Assembly: GCA_037954665.1 (NCBI GenBank)
Contig: JBBMOL010000018.1
Coordinates: 3,720,001-3,784,000, forward strand
Length of the DNA stretch: 64,000 nucleotides
DNA from: Laguncularia racemosa
Taxonomy: Eukaryota > Streptophyta > Magnoliopsida > Myrtales > Combretaceae
Reading direction: 5' to 3'
Shown here: in pieces, positions 44,214 through 55,140 of the stretch
Layout: every line of letters starts with the position of its first letter
Position numbering within the stretch: the stretch's first letter is position 1
Translations under genes and position numbers: made by a program
The notes under the pieces: model-generated
Told to the model about the DNA's origin: nothing
Seen by the model: only the letters and a program-made list of their open reading frames with translations
The model's database searches: none

Positions 44214-44573
44214 CTAGTCCTCATAAACTTGCTTAGGGGTCAAAGGCAAAAGAGTAACTGGCCTTTGATGGTGCTCAAAAGAATACTTATTGGTAAAGCC
44301 GTCATGGTTAACCTTCTTGTCAAACTGCCATGGTCGTCCAAGCAACAAGTGAGTAGCCTGCATCGAAAATACATCACATAAAACATCATCTTTATACCTT
44401 CTAATGCGAAAAGTAGCTAGCACTTGCTTGTTTACCCTCACTTCACCACTATCATTCAACCACAGCAATTTGTAAGGTCGAGGATGCTTACTAGTGGAAA
44501 GTCCTAATTTCTCAACCATAGCTACATTAGCCACATTAGTACAACTCTCACCATCTATAATCACACTACACAC
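44214..44573 (-). pseudogene. Gypsy aspartic protease
   Basis: A 119-codon clean stretch starts MCSVIIDGESCTNVANVAMV and continues KLGLSTSKHPRPYKLLWLND, then HLLLGRPWQFDKKVNHDGFT. Family members have IDSGS or IDGGS at the active site; here it is IDGES, a G-to-E change next to the catalytic Asp. The LLLGRPW box near the end is intact. Confidence 0.85.
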
Positions 44574-44579
44574 CTTGTT

Positions 44580-45846
44580 TTGAACTAGGCATCTAGTATG
44601 AAAAATATTCTCCCTCTACATCTCTTCCTCTTCTCTAACTTGTATATTTGAAGCTCTTTTGGCTACTAACAACTCCCCTTAAATAGCATACTCCTCACCA
44701 TCAACATCATCCTCCAATGGTGGCATAGAATCACAGTCAGATTCACTATTAGTCTCAATCTCCCCATCATCCCTCATCATCATAACTCGTCTATTGGGAC
44801 ATTAACTGGTTATATGACCTCTACCTTAACATTTAAAGAATTTAATATCACAATTCCTAGAAGTAAAAGGATCAAATTTACCTTGATTACCAGTGTGAAT
44901 AGACTTTGATTTCTTTTTAGGAGTTGGCTTAAACTGCTTTACCTCCTTCTTCCATGGAGTTATTTTCCAAGTGGATGAACTGGATGTATCACGTGTATTA
45001 TCGGTACCCTTCCACTTGAGTTGTTTCTCAACTTTAATAGTAATATGCACCATATCCTCCAATTCCACATAATGCTACAACTCTACCACATTTTGAATCT
45101 CCCTATTCAAGTTAGCCAAGAATCCGACCATAGTCGCTTTTCAATCCTCCTCAATGTTAGCCCTAATCATGATAACCTCCATCTCCTTATGATACACCTC
45201 CACACTACTATTACCTTGCTTAAGGGTTTGTAATTTGTTGTACAATTCCCTATAGTAGTGTGTGGGTATAAACTATTTCCTCATGATCCTCTTCATCTCT
45301 TCCCATGTCCCTACTGGTGGTTCCTTATTCCTCTTCTATTCAATAAAAGTTGATCTTACCAAACAATTGCATAATCAGAAAATTCAATGGTGACAAGTTT
45401 TACCTTTTTGGCTTCAGAATAATTGTGGCATTAAAAAATCAACTCCACCTTCTTCTCTCACTCTAGATACACCTTATGGTCATTCTTCCCCTGGAAGGAA
45501 GGGATTTTCATCTTTATGTTCCCTAGGTTGTTATCTTTCTCATTCCTAGCTCCTCTAGTTCTCTTTGTATTCCTCCTATAACTCACAAATGAATCCTGAT
45601 CAGATTTAGCTACATATCCTTTCCTTGCCCATTCATTTTCCTCCATGCCACTACCCTTCTTGGCATTTCATCCATCATATGCTCAACTGAAGCAATCCGT
45701 GACTGCTCAAAGTTTTGCTCCATCTGCTCATGAAATTGATCCATCTCCGCTCTAAACATTCTCCTCATCTTAGTAGTTAGAGTTTCCATGATCAATTTTG
45801 TGTCAATTCCCCCCATCATGCTTTCAGGAGAATTTCTGTTTGACAT
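44580..45846 (-). pseudogene. Gypsy gag remnant
   Basis: The minus-strand frame starts MSNRNSPESMMGGIDTKLIM at 45846 and shows a long helical segment (MRRMFRAEMDQFHEQMEQNF). It continues in pieces through KMKIPSFQGKNDHKVYLE (about 45470-45520), the usual Gag core. A zinc knuckle remnant FFKC-GRGHITS-CPNRR at about 44785-44850 has stops inside it, replacing CFKCLGRGHIASQCPNRR-type sequence. Frame breaks occur near 45450 and 45270. Confidence 0.75.
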
Positions 45847-46367
45847 AATACTGCACAAAACAATGTTAGGAGTAATAAAATAAAATCTCACAAATTTCAC
45901 TCGCTCAAATGTTTCACTCTGATCGCTCTACTATTCTCACAAATCCTTACCCATTAAAAATTTTCTCTTTTTAGTTCTTTTGGAACTAACAATCCAATCA
46001 GAGTTGTTCCTGTAGAAATCTACTTAACTTTCCAAATAGCAGTTTTGTAACACGATTTGACAAGATTTACAGAAAGCTAAGAATTGTGATAAAGATCACC
46101 ATAAACTCGAATTTCACAATTTTCATGAAACTCCTTTTTTTTTTTAATACGAATTTCCCTTTTTCCTTTTTTTTTTTGATTCTTGAAAAAGGAAGTGTGT
46201 ATGATTCCTTTCAAACTTTAACAACAATTAAATAAAAAATCTAATTGCAGACCAAATTCAAAAGAACAATTTTTTATTTTTTGGTTCAAACCCTAGATTT
46301 AAGAACAAGTAATTGAAATAACAAGATAGGCGATCCTGAAAAACTTGATTGTGCTCTGATACTAAAC

Positions 46368-47110
46368 TAATGCAAACCCCATCAACCAGTGACAAAACCC
46401 AACAACTAGATTTGCTAATCCTTACAACTTATAGATCTATCAAGAACAATAGAAATCGCGACTTGTTGTCTATAGATGTTAATGCCACAATCGATTGATA
46501 AGTTTGAGTGAACGCCACGGATTTAAAACCCGATAATTCGATAGTTCCATCAAGAACCAAAGAGAAATTTTCCCTCAAAAAGTGAATAAACTTTCTTAAT
46601 GCTTCATTCCGTTACAATGAGTCTATGACGACTATTTATAGTCTCACAAGAATAAGTAAACAAAATGACATAAAAAACTTAATTCGAATAAAGAACAAAC
46701 ATTAAAGGCCGACGACCTAAAATATTACAAAGCCGGTAGCTTTGAAAAATAACAAAACTGGCTTTCCTGGGACATATGCTGGCCACTTAAGCTGGTGGCC
46801 TTCTTCTCCACATCGGCCATTTAGGCCGATGGCTTACACCGCCAAGGTTGGCGACCTTCAATGTTTTTGAAGCCATCGGCCTTAAACCTCTTCCTCGACT
46901 TCTGCCTTCGTGTTCCACACTTCAAGTAGGTTCATAACCCTCAATTCCTCTTGACTCAAATGTCCAAGATTATTCTCTTCTTGTATTATTTTGACTAATC
47001 CATTAAGTGATTCTTTGAGCCTCTTAACTTTACCTCGTATCATTGGTCCAACCAGTACTTCAAGTGGATCCGCACTCCTTGGAACAATCCTCCTAGTTTG
47101 ATCTTCATCA
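46368..47110 (-). repeat. 5' LTR of the gypsy element
   Basis: The minus-strand start is TGATGAAGATCAAACTAGG and its end is GGGGTTTGCATTA (CATCA in the other copy). The coding-derived stretch is also present here and reads PLEVLVGPMIRGKVKRLKES on the minus strand. That is expected if the LTR contains the pol end. Confidence 0.9.
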
Positions 47111-47115
47111 CTCTC

Positions 47116-50100
47116 TCTCTCTCTTTCTCAGTGTTGTAGGCTACAAGAAGAAGCAAGTTTAGGTATAGTAGGTAAGGGAGGTTTGATGTGAGTCATTGGT
47201 GGATTGGTGAAAGTCAATGGTGCAAGCTAATGATGGGTTTAGTATGAGTTGAGCATAGGTTTGGTGTTAGTCGAGTGTAGGTCTAGTCTTAAACAATTTT
47301 AGGAATTTAATTTTGATAGTTGTATAAGTTTAAATATTGTTAACTTACGATTCTTGCTCCTTGTACACCCGATTTAGCTCCCTTGTGGTAACTAGGCTGT
47401 TAGGGGTATTGGGCTTACAAGATGAACACATGTGAGTTATCGAAGGACACCAAAGGGGAATCTAGTGTTATCACTCTGATACTTAAGTTAATAAGGTACA
47501 GAGATATGGAGAGATCACGACAACAACATTTAAAGAGACAGAAAGTATATTATGTGTCCAACCTTCTTTGTTTGGAAGGGAGTTCGACTTATATGGGCTT
47601 CTCGGGGATGGGCATTAAATTAACGCTTGCCCATACCCTTGAGCCCCTAGGAATTAAGTACCTTTAGCCATACTTGACGTTTGGTGAGTTCCTTGAGTGT
47701 TGAGGTAGTCATAGCTCTTTTGTTATCTTATCATGACATGACTTTTCTAGCAGCCTACCTACCTTTTGCTAGGAGGATGGATGTAGGTCAAACCAATAGC
47801 TTCTAGGTTAGGGTAAAATGGACATTTCAGTAGGTTAAGGGGGCCCTAGTTAGAAGTAGTTACCAACACTTACCCTCTACTCTCGTGGGTGACTAGTTGG
47901 TGAGGAGAGTATTAAGTGATTTGAGCTATGGCCCTTGTCAAGGGCTTATTCAATGGTGGCAAGGTCTTAATGGAGTGGCAATGTGGTAAGTAAGGCCATG
48001 GAGGCCTTGTATCTTATTTTAGCATCTCGTCGACAAGTGGGGCCAACTGAAGCTTTGCTAAACTACTGTATTTTCTCATCAAGTGAGATTGAGTTGAGAT
48101 ACTTCGTTGGTTTATTAGGCCATCTAGCAAGTTGGAGGCCCTTTGATGCCCTTATCAACTTGTAGAGATACTTGAAAAAAGTTATGTTTCACTTGAGTTG
48201 AGGGGCTTTTGGCAATTGAGGTTGAATTGGGCTTTGTCGATCTTTGTATATGGCAAGTGAAGCTAGGCTAGTTTTGCCAAGTTCGTAGAGCTTCTTGGTA
48301 TACATGACTAGGCTAGGTTAATGCCAAGCTGGTTAAGGCAAGTGGGGCTAAACCAAGTCTTTGCCAAGTTAGGATCTTCCAATGTGGTTGAGTTTCATAC
48401 TAAGGTGTGAGATTACATATTGAGTGTAGAGCTAATGCTTCATATTCCTATAGTGTCACTAAGTTTTAGTTGTCACGCCAATTTTTAATTTTCAATTTTT
48501 CCTTGTAAAAGAAGCAAGTCCTTTCATTTCTTGCATGTGCCGATCCTAGTATTGCATGTTAAGGCCACATGTTGCTTGGATGTAAGAGGGATGTGGGCAG
48601 ATGCGAATTATCATTAGTAAGCTTTAGAAATCATCATGAGTCAGATTCACACAATACATAACCAAAAAGTAATTATTCTAATTATTCACAAATTTTAGCA
48701 CTTTAATCAAAATAATTCTAATAGTTACTAAACATATAGTTTATCTAAATTCCTTTCTATCTAAATTAAATACAATGTATTAAGCCCATAAACCAAAAAT
48801 TAGATAGAAACAACATTATTAAGGGTTTTAAAAATGGATTTGAGTTTACAGTTGAAATGGGGCATTTCTTAAGGACATGATATAAACCTCACAAATTTTA
48901 TAAACTAAAAATACTAAATTAAAGTACATTAAAAATTAGCCTAGAATAAATTTTTTATAATTATGCTAAAAAATTTAATATTTTTAATAAATTAGAGATA
49001 TACTAGGTGGAAATCTATGTTTTGTCGTTCACTGGCCTTCAATCACTGCTAAGCACTACCCCTTTGTTGTCCTAACTTCCCATGTGCTAGAACTTAACCT
49101 CTAAATGGCTTGATAGCAACTCAATCCTAAATATACAAATCCACACACGACCATATTGCACTTGAAAATTTCTACCTTTTTCCTATTTTTTCTTCAATTT
49201 TCCTAAGATGAGTTTGATGTTGTTTCTTTGATTTTTTTTTTTTCACTGTAGATTGAAGTTTAAAAAAGAGTAAGGAACTATGGCAATGGAAGTGTGAAGA
49301 GAAAATAAGAATTTTGTCCTAAGATCAAACTTAAATGGTAACATATGCCATCATTATGTTTACTAGGTGCATGCCATTCCCTTTGTCTACTTAATGTTTC
49401 CTTGTTGCCTCTTATTGTTTCTAGTAGTTACATGATGCTTTTTCTGATGCTACCACCTATTACTCTCTTGCTTGACATGCGTTTTGATTAATTATTTTGT
49501 TAGCTTTTAGCTTATTGGCATATTCCATCTAATATCAATTAAATAATATATTATACATGTCATTGTATACTTCAAAGACATATCTTAACTTTAGATATAA
49601 ACCTTATAGGTTAATTAATCTGTATGTAAAGCCTCACTAAATTTGGAGCTCAAAATTAGAATTTCTGATACACAATAAGCCATTACTTTAAGTTTCATGT
49701 CTATAATTAAATTAAGTTGTCTGTTATTTATTTTGAAAAACAAACTTTATAGAGTCACAATGTTTAATCTCCATGGCATCGTTATAAAGTTTAAACCAAT
49801 TCGAACATCATTTGAAGTCCTAAATATAGGAGCTCAAAGAGTGGAGGCATCATAAAGAAAAATGAAAAATAAGCCTCTATCATCATCACATTTCTCTCTC
49901 TCCCACCCTCATCAGCCCCCATGCCCTTTCTACCATTCATCCTAATCTAGTCAAGTCTCAATCCACTCCCTTAGGTGCTCCCACTTGCCTATTAGCATAG
50001 ATTATAACTCACTCTCTCTTATCTCATCCGCATCTTCACTCCCTTAAAAAGTTTAAACTGAAAGATTACAATAATGTCTTCAATGAAGGACTCCATGCTT

Positions 50101-50330
50101 TTGCTTTGAAACACCTACCTTTCCTAAAAAAACTCTCTTTCGTTTCATGTGGATTTAGCACTAAGAGAATCATTTTTTTTTCTCTATCATTATCCTAATA
50201 TATGCAATCTCACTCTCAAGTGCTTGTAGAAACTTGATGCCTAAAAAACTCCTATATCCATTGAAGTTTATAAGGAAATTGATAAAGACAATAATAAAAT
50301 TTTTGTTTTAAAGGAGAAGCGTTATATAGA
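47116..50330. other. Intergenic, no gene supported
   Basis: Both strands were scanned by eye. Frames at 47422-47667 and 47983-48165 show no family features. 48480-49900 is AT-rich and stop-laden. Probably old repeat sequence. Confidence 0.4.
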
Positions 50331-50339
50331 GAGGTTAGG

Positions 50340-51540
50340 CTTGAGATCAGGTCACCCCTCCCTACTCATGAGTCCTTAAAGGTTGCTCAGTAGGTTGATT
50401 TAAGTCAACCCATCTAAGTTGTCCTTAACTTGAGTGACTATCACAAGGATATATTAGTCCAATAGTTGGTGCAGCTCATATGATCGCATAAGAGTGACTT
50501 CATCTTTAGTTGGCTAGTTGGACAAAATCCTCCACATAATGTTCTGGATTCTACATACTCTAGTATTGATGATAAGACTAGAGGTTAGATTCCCATTAAC
50601 CCCTTGGTGGCGTTAAAGATTTACCCTCAAATCAATTAGGCCTTCAAGTTGTTCATCTTTAAGTATGTAAGGAATCAAGTTGCTAATGTTGAAGGTTAAG
50701 GAAATGCCATAGCCTTCAAGGAGTTCATGCTCATAGACATTATTATTGATTTTCTAAAGGACTTTTAAGGGTTCGTCAGCATAGAAGGATAACTTATTAG
50801 CTTTAAGGTTAGAAAACCTATCCTTACTTAGGTAAATCTACACTAAGTCTCTAGAGTTGAAATCCATAGCCTTTTGACCTCAATTTCCATGATGTTGTTG
50901 TTTAGCAACAACCTTAGTGAGGTACTCAGAAACCTTATGGTGTAACTTTTGAATCTCCTAAGCTCTATTGACACCACTTAAGCTCTCCTCTTTTGAGGCA
51001 AGTATGGGGATCGTATCTATAGGCAAGGTTAGATTGTATTTGTACATGACCTCAAATGGGGACTTACCAGTGGTACTATGTATTGACTTATTGTAAGTGA
51101 ACTCAACAATAAACAAACACAAAAACTAGTCAATAAGATTCTTACTAACTGTAGCTTTGAGTAGGGATCCCAGAGTTTGGTTGACAACTTTTGTCTACCC
51201 ATTAATCTAGGGTTAGTAGGAGGTACTATACTCTAGCTTGGTACCTAATCTCTTCTATAGTGTTCTCTAAAAGAAACTTAAGAACTTTAGGTTTTGATCT
51301 AAGACAATGCTATGAGGCACACCATGCAGTCGCATGATCTCTTGCATAAAGAGGTTAGTAACTAATAAGGCATCATCTATCTTGTGGTAAGGTATAAAGT
51401 GTGTCATTTTGCTAAACCAATCTATGACCACCATGATGAAGTCTTTTCCTCTAGTCGTTTTAGGTAGTTAGAAGACAAAGTTTATGCTTAAGTCAATTCA
51501 TAGCCTACTATATACATCATAGAACCCAAGAATAACTCTT
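50340..51540 (-). pseudogene. Decayed gypsy integrase/pol C-terminus and start of its 3' LTR
   Basis: The minus strand reads MVVIDWFSKMTHFIPYHKID, NLFMQEIMRLHGVPHSIVLD, LKFLSFF, INGQTKVVNQTLGSLLKATV, VEFTYNKSIHSTTGKSPFEV, KLHHKVSEYL and INNNVYEHELLEGYGISLTF, in order. These are the integrase core (Asp, Asp, and QTK where QTE is expected) and the C-terminal domain. Many stops are present. Below 50595 the sequence matches the LTR at 1340-1565, so this is the 3' LTR start of the same family, cut off near 50340. Reverse transcriptase is not present at the upstream side (above 51540). Confidence 0.8.
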
Positions 51541-51664
51541 ATGTTTTAGAGACTTTCTATACAATGTATAAGGTATACTCATATCAGTTTACTCTGAGTT
51601 GAATTACAATTCTAAGCATTATAGGAATAGTAGTTAACATAATAGATACAAGTTATTTCATAAT

Positions 51665-52444
51665 ATTATAAGTATAGTTGTGCTAGTAGGTCAAATGGGT
51701 CAACTTGGCTTGACCCACTTTGGCTAGCAAATAAAATGGGTCAACTTATAATGACCCATTTGATAAATGAATCAAAATTTATTATCCTTAGCTTAACCCC
51801 ACATAGGTAGGTAGATTAAATAAGTTGACCTAGTAAATCAGCCCATTTAACCTAATTATACATCCACAGCCTACTAATAATAATTTTTTAATTTAAAATT
51901 GTATAAAATTTAAAGTTGATAATGAACTTATATTGTTTATATAGTAGTATAATAAATTAACTTGATGTTTTATACCGTAATAGAGATATTATAATTGCAA
52001 CTCTTTATAATATGTATATTATAAAATAATGGAAAGACTAAGAGATGAAACCTATGAGGAAGATGGAAGGACTAAGATTAAAAAAGTAAGAAAGAAGAGT
52101 GAGGAAGATAAATGATGATATGCGGTTTAGGTTTTGTAATCTATTAGATTAAGTTTAAAAGTGAAGTGAATTAGTAACTCAATATTATGTTGTGAATGTA
52201 ATATGCTAATATGATAAGCTATGTTAATTTTTTTTTTTTAATTTCTTTAGGTAATGAGTCGACCTTTGGGTTAGCCTATAAATTAAATGGGTTGACCCAC
52301 TTTGACCTACGAGTTAAATGGGTTAGGCTTATTTGGCTTACTTTTTAAACAAGTTGAAAAATTCAACTCTAACTCATTTCTTAAGTAAGTTAAACGGGCC
52401 ATCCCATAGCCCACAACCTATTTGTACAACTTTAATTATAAGTA
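51665..52444. mobile_element. hAT-like non-autonomous DNA transposon (760 bp)
   Basis: The 10-bp direct repeat ATTATAAGTA flanks the element at 51665-51674 and 52435-52444 (hAT elements make 8-bp duplications; the extra matches may be chance). The ends are inverted: TAGTTGTGCTAGTAGGTCAA on the left, and AAGTTGTACAAATAGGTTG as the reverse complement of the right. The subterminal regions repeat GGGTCAACCCA/TGGGTTGACCC-type motifs on both sides (51690-51770 and 52255-52330), as in many plant hAT MITEs. There is no transposase; the AT-rich interior has stops in all frames. Confidence 0.7.
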
Positions 52445-53851
52445 CTGGACATAAGTCCCACCTATTGTCCATTAGTTAATAGTAATAATAGCAATAATAC
52501 TAAAGACGGTCTAAGTATATACTCTTAACTCAACAAAACATATTAAAAGCTAAATAGAGTCTTAATAATAGAAATAGTGATCTCTCGTGCTCTCATTTGG
52601 CCAATCTTCATCCAAACATCCCAACATCCCACCTACTAACCTTTGACATTTGATGGATAGGCTCTAATCATATGGGCTCATATAACAAAGACATGCTATA
52701 AGGGTGTAAGTTACATTCAACTTATTAAGATATTCCTCATTATACTAGAAAGAAAGTATCAAAATAATTTATTTAGCAAGCATATGAATGCATTGTCAAG
52801 TATATGAAATGCAACAATACATATATCCAACCAAAAGTCGTACATAGCACGGATTTAATGCCCTTTGTTGCTTGAGTTGGAAAATAGTAACCAACTTGTC
52901 AACTCCAAGTTCCAATCACCCTGGGCCTAATTACTTATATTTTACCCTCCTCAACAGTTTATGATTCCATAATTATGTGCATTTAGAGTAATATAATAAT
53001 ACTTTATATGCTCAAAGGGGTGTAGAAATAGGCGGCTCACTCAATCTTGCCCACCCCTATCACCCGATAAGGACAATATTTCCCAGTACTCAGTAGTTTC
53101 AAAGGTTAAGATAAAGTTACATATGGAGAATCACCTCCATATAACCTTTCTATACCATGACATGATGCTAATGGCCTTCTACATGTACGCCATGATATAC
53201 ATGATCTAATTTATTTCCAACTTGAGTATTGTTAAGTCCATTTATTAAGGTGGCCATTACATTATCACAACACTTAACAACCCTGTCATTTTAAAATACA
53301 ACATCATATCTTGAATGGTTTTGATATATTATTGTAACTTGTCACGTAGCACAACATAAATCAATCACATGCAATTCTCAAACCCACACATCCAATTTAG
53401 CATATAAATCAATTAAGTGCAACTAAATTACAATCACAAATAAGTACAATAATCATAAGAATACTCATTCAGTCATATTCACTACTAATTGCAATAATCT
53501 TCAAGTAACTCATGCTTAAAGTCAATGTCACCCAATAAGGAAAATAATATTTTATAAGTACTAATATACTAAACTATTCTAATTATGTAACAAAATTCGT
53601 TATATTTCCTAGTTTTGATATTTTCATATTTTGGCCATAACGTTTTCATTTTAAGTTCGATTTCACGTGTTTATAGTCATTTTGAAGGTTTTTGAGCGTA
53701 CCTTTACATGGTGGGTCATTTTTTCCATATTAGGTATGCAAATTTAGGTTTGAGCTTGATCAGTTTCATTGATTTTATTTTTGAGGCCCATTTTGAAGCT
53801 TTCTTGTTTCCTTTTAGCCCTAAACTTAATGACACCAATTCTAATCAATTC
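52445..53851. other. Intergenic, AT-rich, no gene seen
   Basis: Contains low-complexity and repeat-like sequence but no recognisable product. The frame at 53708-53911 crosses the boundary of the solo LTR and is not considered a gene. Confidence 0.4.
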
Positions 53852-55100
53852 CTAATTGTTGAGCCTAATTTTGAATTTTTCATTAATCTAACTCATATAA
53901 AGCCCCCTTAACACAAGTTACTTGACAGTAAAGATTAAGGAAAAATTAAAACTTTTAAAACATTAGAGAACATGAGTTGTCGCCAATTGAAGTTAGAAAA
54001 ATAAGGAAATAGGTTTGATTGGGTTGATTAAATTTAATTTCCAACTACCAGTCTATGGATTTTCTAAAAAATGACTTTTAGGAAAACACGAATTGAAGAT
54101 ACTAAATTCAAATGTTAACTTATTAAAATCTAAATGGTTATCACATGTTATTTTTTGAAAATGATAATTGAAAGGTTTCATATGAATTTCCTTTCTTTTC
54201 TTTTATTTATTTATTTATTTTAATTTTCATTCATAATTCGAGAGCAAAATAAACCAAAAGGATTTTGTTTTTATTATTTTAATTTTTCTAAGTTTTGTAT
54301 TTTATATGATTTTTGGGAAAATAAACTTTTAAATTTTTTATCGGTTGCTTTACAAATGTTTATGTATTTGCTATTTAAAATTAGACTATCATAGTTCCAT
54401 TTTATAAAACTTTGGTATATTGGTTAATTTTATTTATGAAAACAAGCTAGGTTTATGTTCATTACCATTTCAATTTTATTAAGAAAAATTATAATACCTA
54501 AGTTTTTATTCTTATTTTTTAAAGCACACTAATGATCTAATTTTTTTAAAACACCAATTAAAGTTTTCTTTTTATGAAAGTCATTTTTTTTAAGTGACAA
54601 AACATTTTTATTTATTTTCACTTATTATTTTTTTAACCTAAATACTAATTTCAAAAAAAAAAAAAAACTGATTGGGAACCTAAAAACCAAGATATCGATT
54701 ATGAAACTTCTATTAAGAAAAAAAAAAGGCAATACAAAGTTTCAATCATACAAAGCCCAAAAAGTGCTTAAATGCAATTTTTATGAAAATGTCATTTTTA
54801 TGAAAAAAAAACATGTGATTTTATAAAAATGCAAAAAGTACAATTCTACAAATATAGTCATTATGAAAAATATGGCTTTGATGAAAAATATGATCTTAAT
54901 CACTAAGATATCATTCTTGTTATTATATCCTCTAGCAAATCAAACTTGCAAATATGGTTAATTGCTGAAAGCAAATTATGCTAATCAATATATAATGCAT
55001 TATTTCAAGTAACAATGTAAAATTATGCAAAGTATGCTAGACTAAAAAAATAAACCAACGAAATGTAGAGAGAAAGGGGTAATAACTTTTTATTATTATA

Positions 55101-55140
<40 letters not shown>

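Larger units (their letters stand above)
40566..47115 (-). mobile_element. Full-length Ty3/gypsy element, inactivated, perfect CTCTC target duplication
   Basis: The element is 40571-47110 (6.54 kb) between CTCTC at 40566-40570 and CTCTC at 47111-47115; the right copy lies in a CT-run, so the duplication is slightly ambiguous. LTRs are 40571-41329 (759 bp) and 46368-47110 (743 bp), minus-strand ends TGATGAAGATC...GCATCA. The primer site at 46351-46366 reads TTTAGTATCAGAGCAC on the minus strand (initiator tRNA-Met type). The polypurine tract is the minus-strand AAGAGGAGAGGAA at 41330-41342. Domains run Gag, protease, reverse transcriptase, RNase H, integrase. There is no obvious canonical chromodomain. 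The clearly diverged LTRs and many stops show an old, dead copy. Confidence 0.9.
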
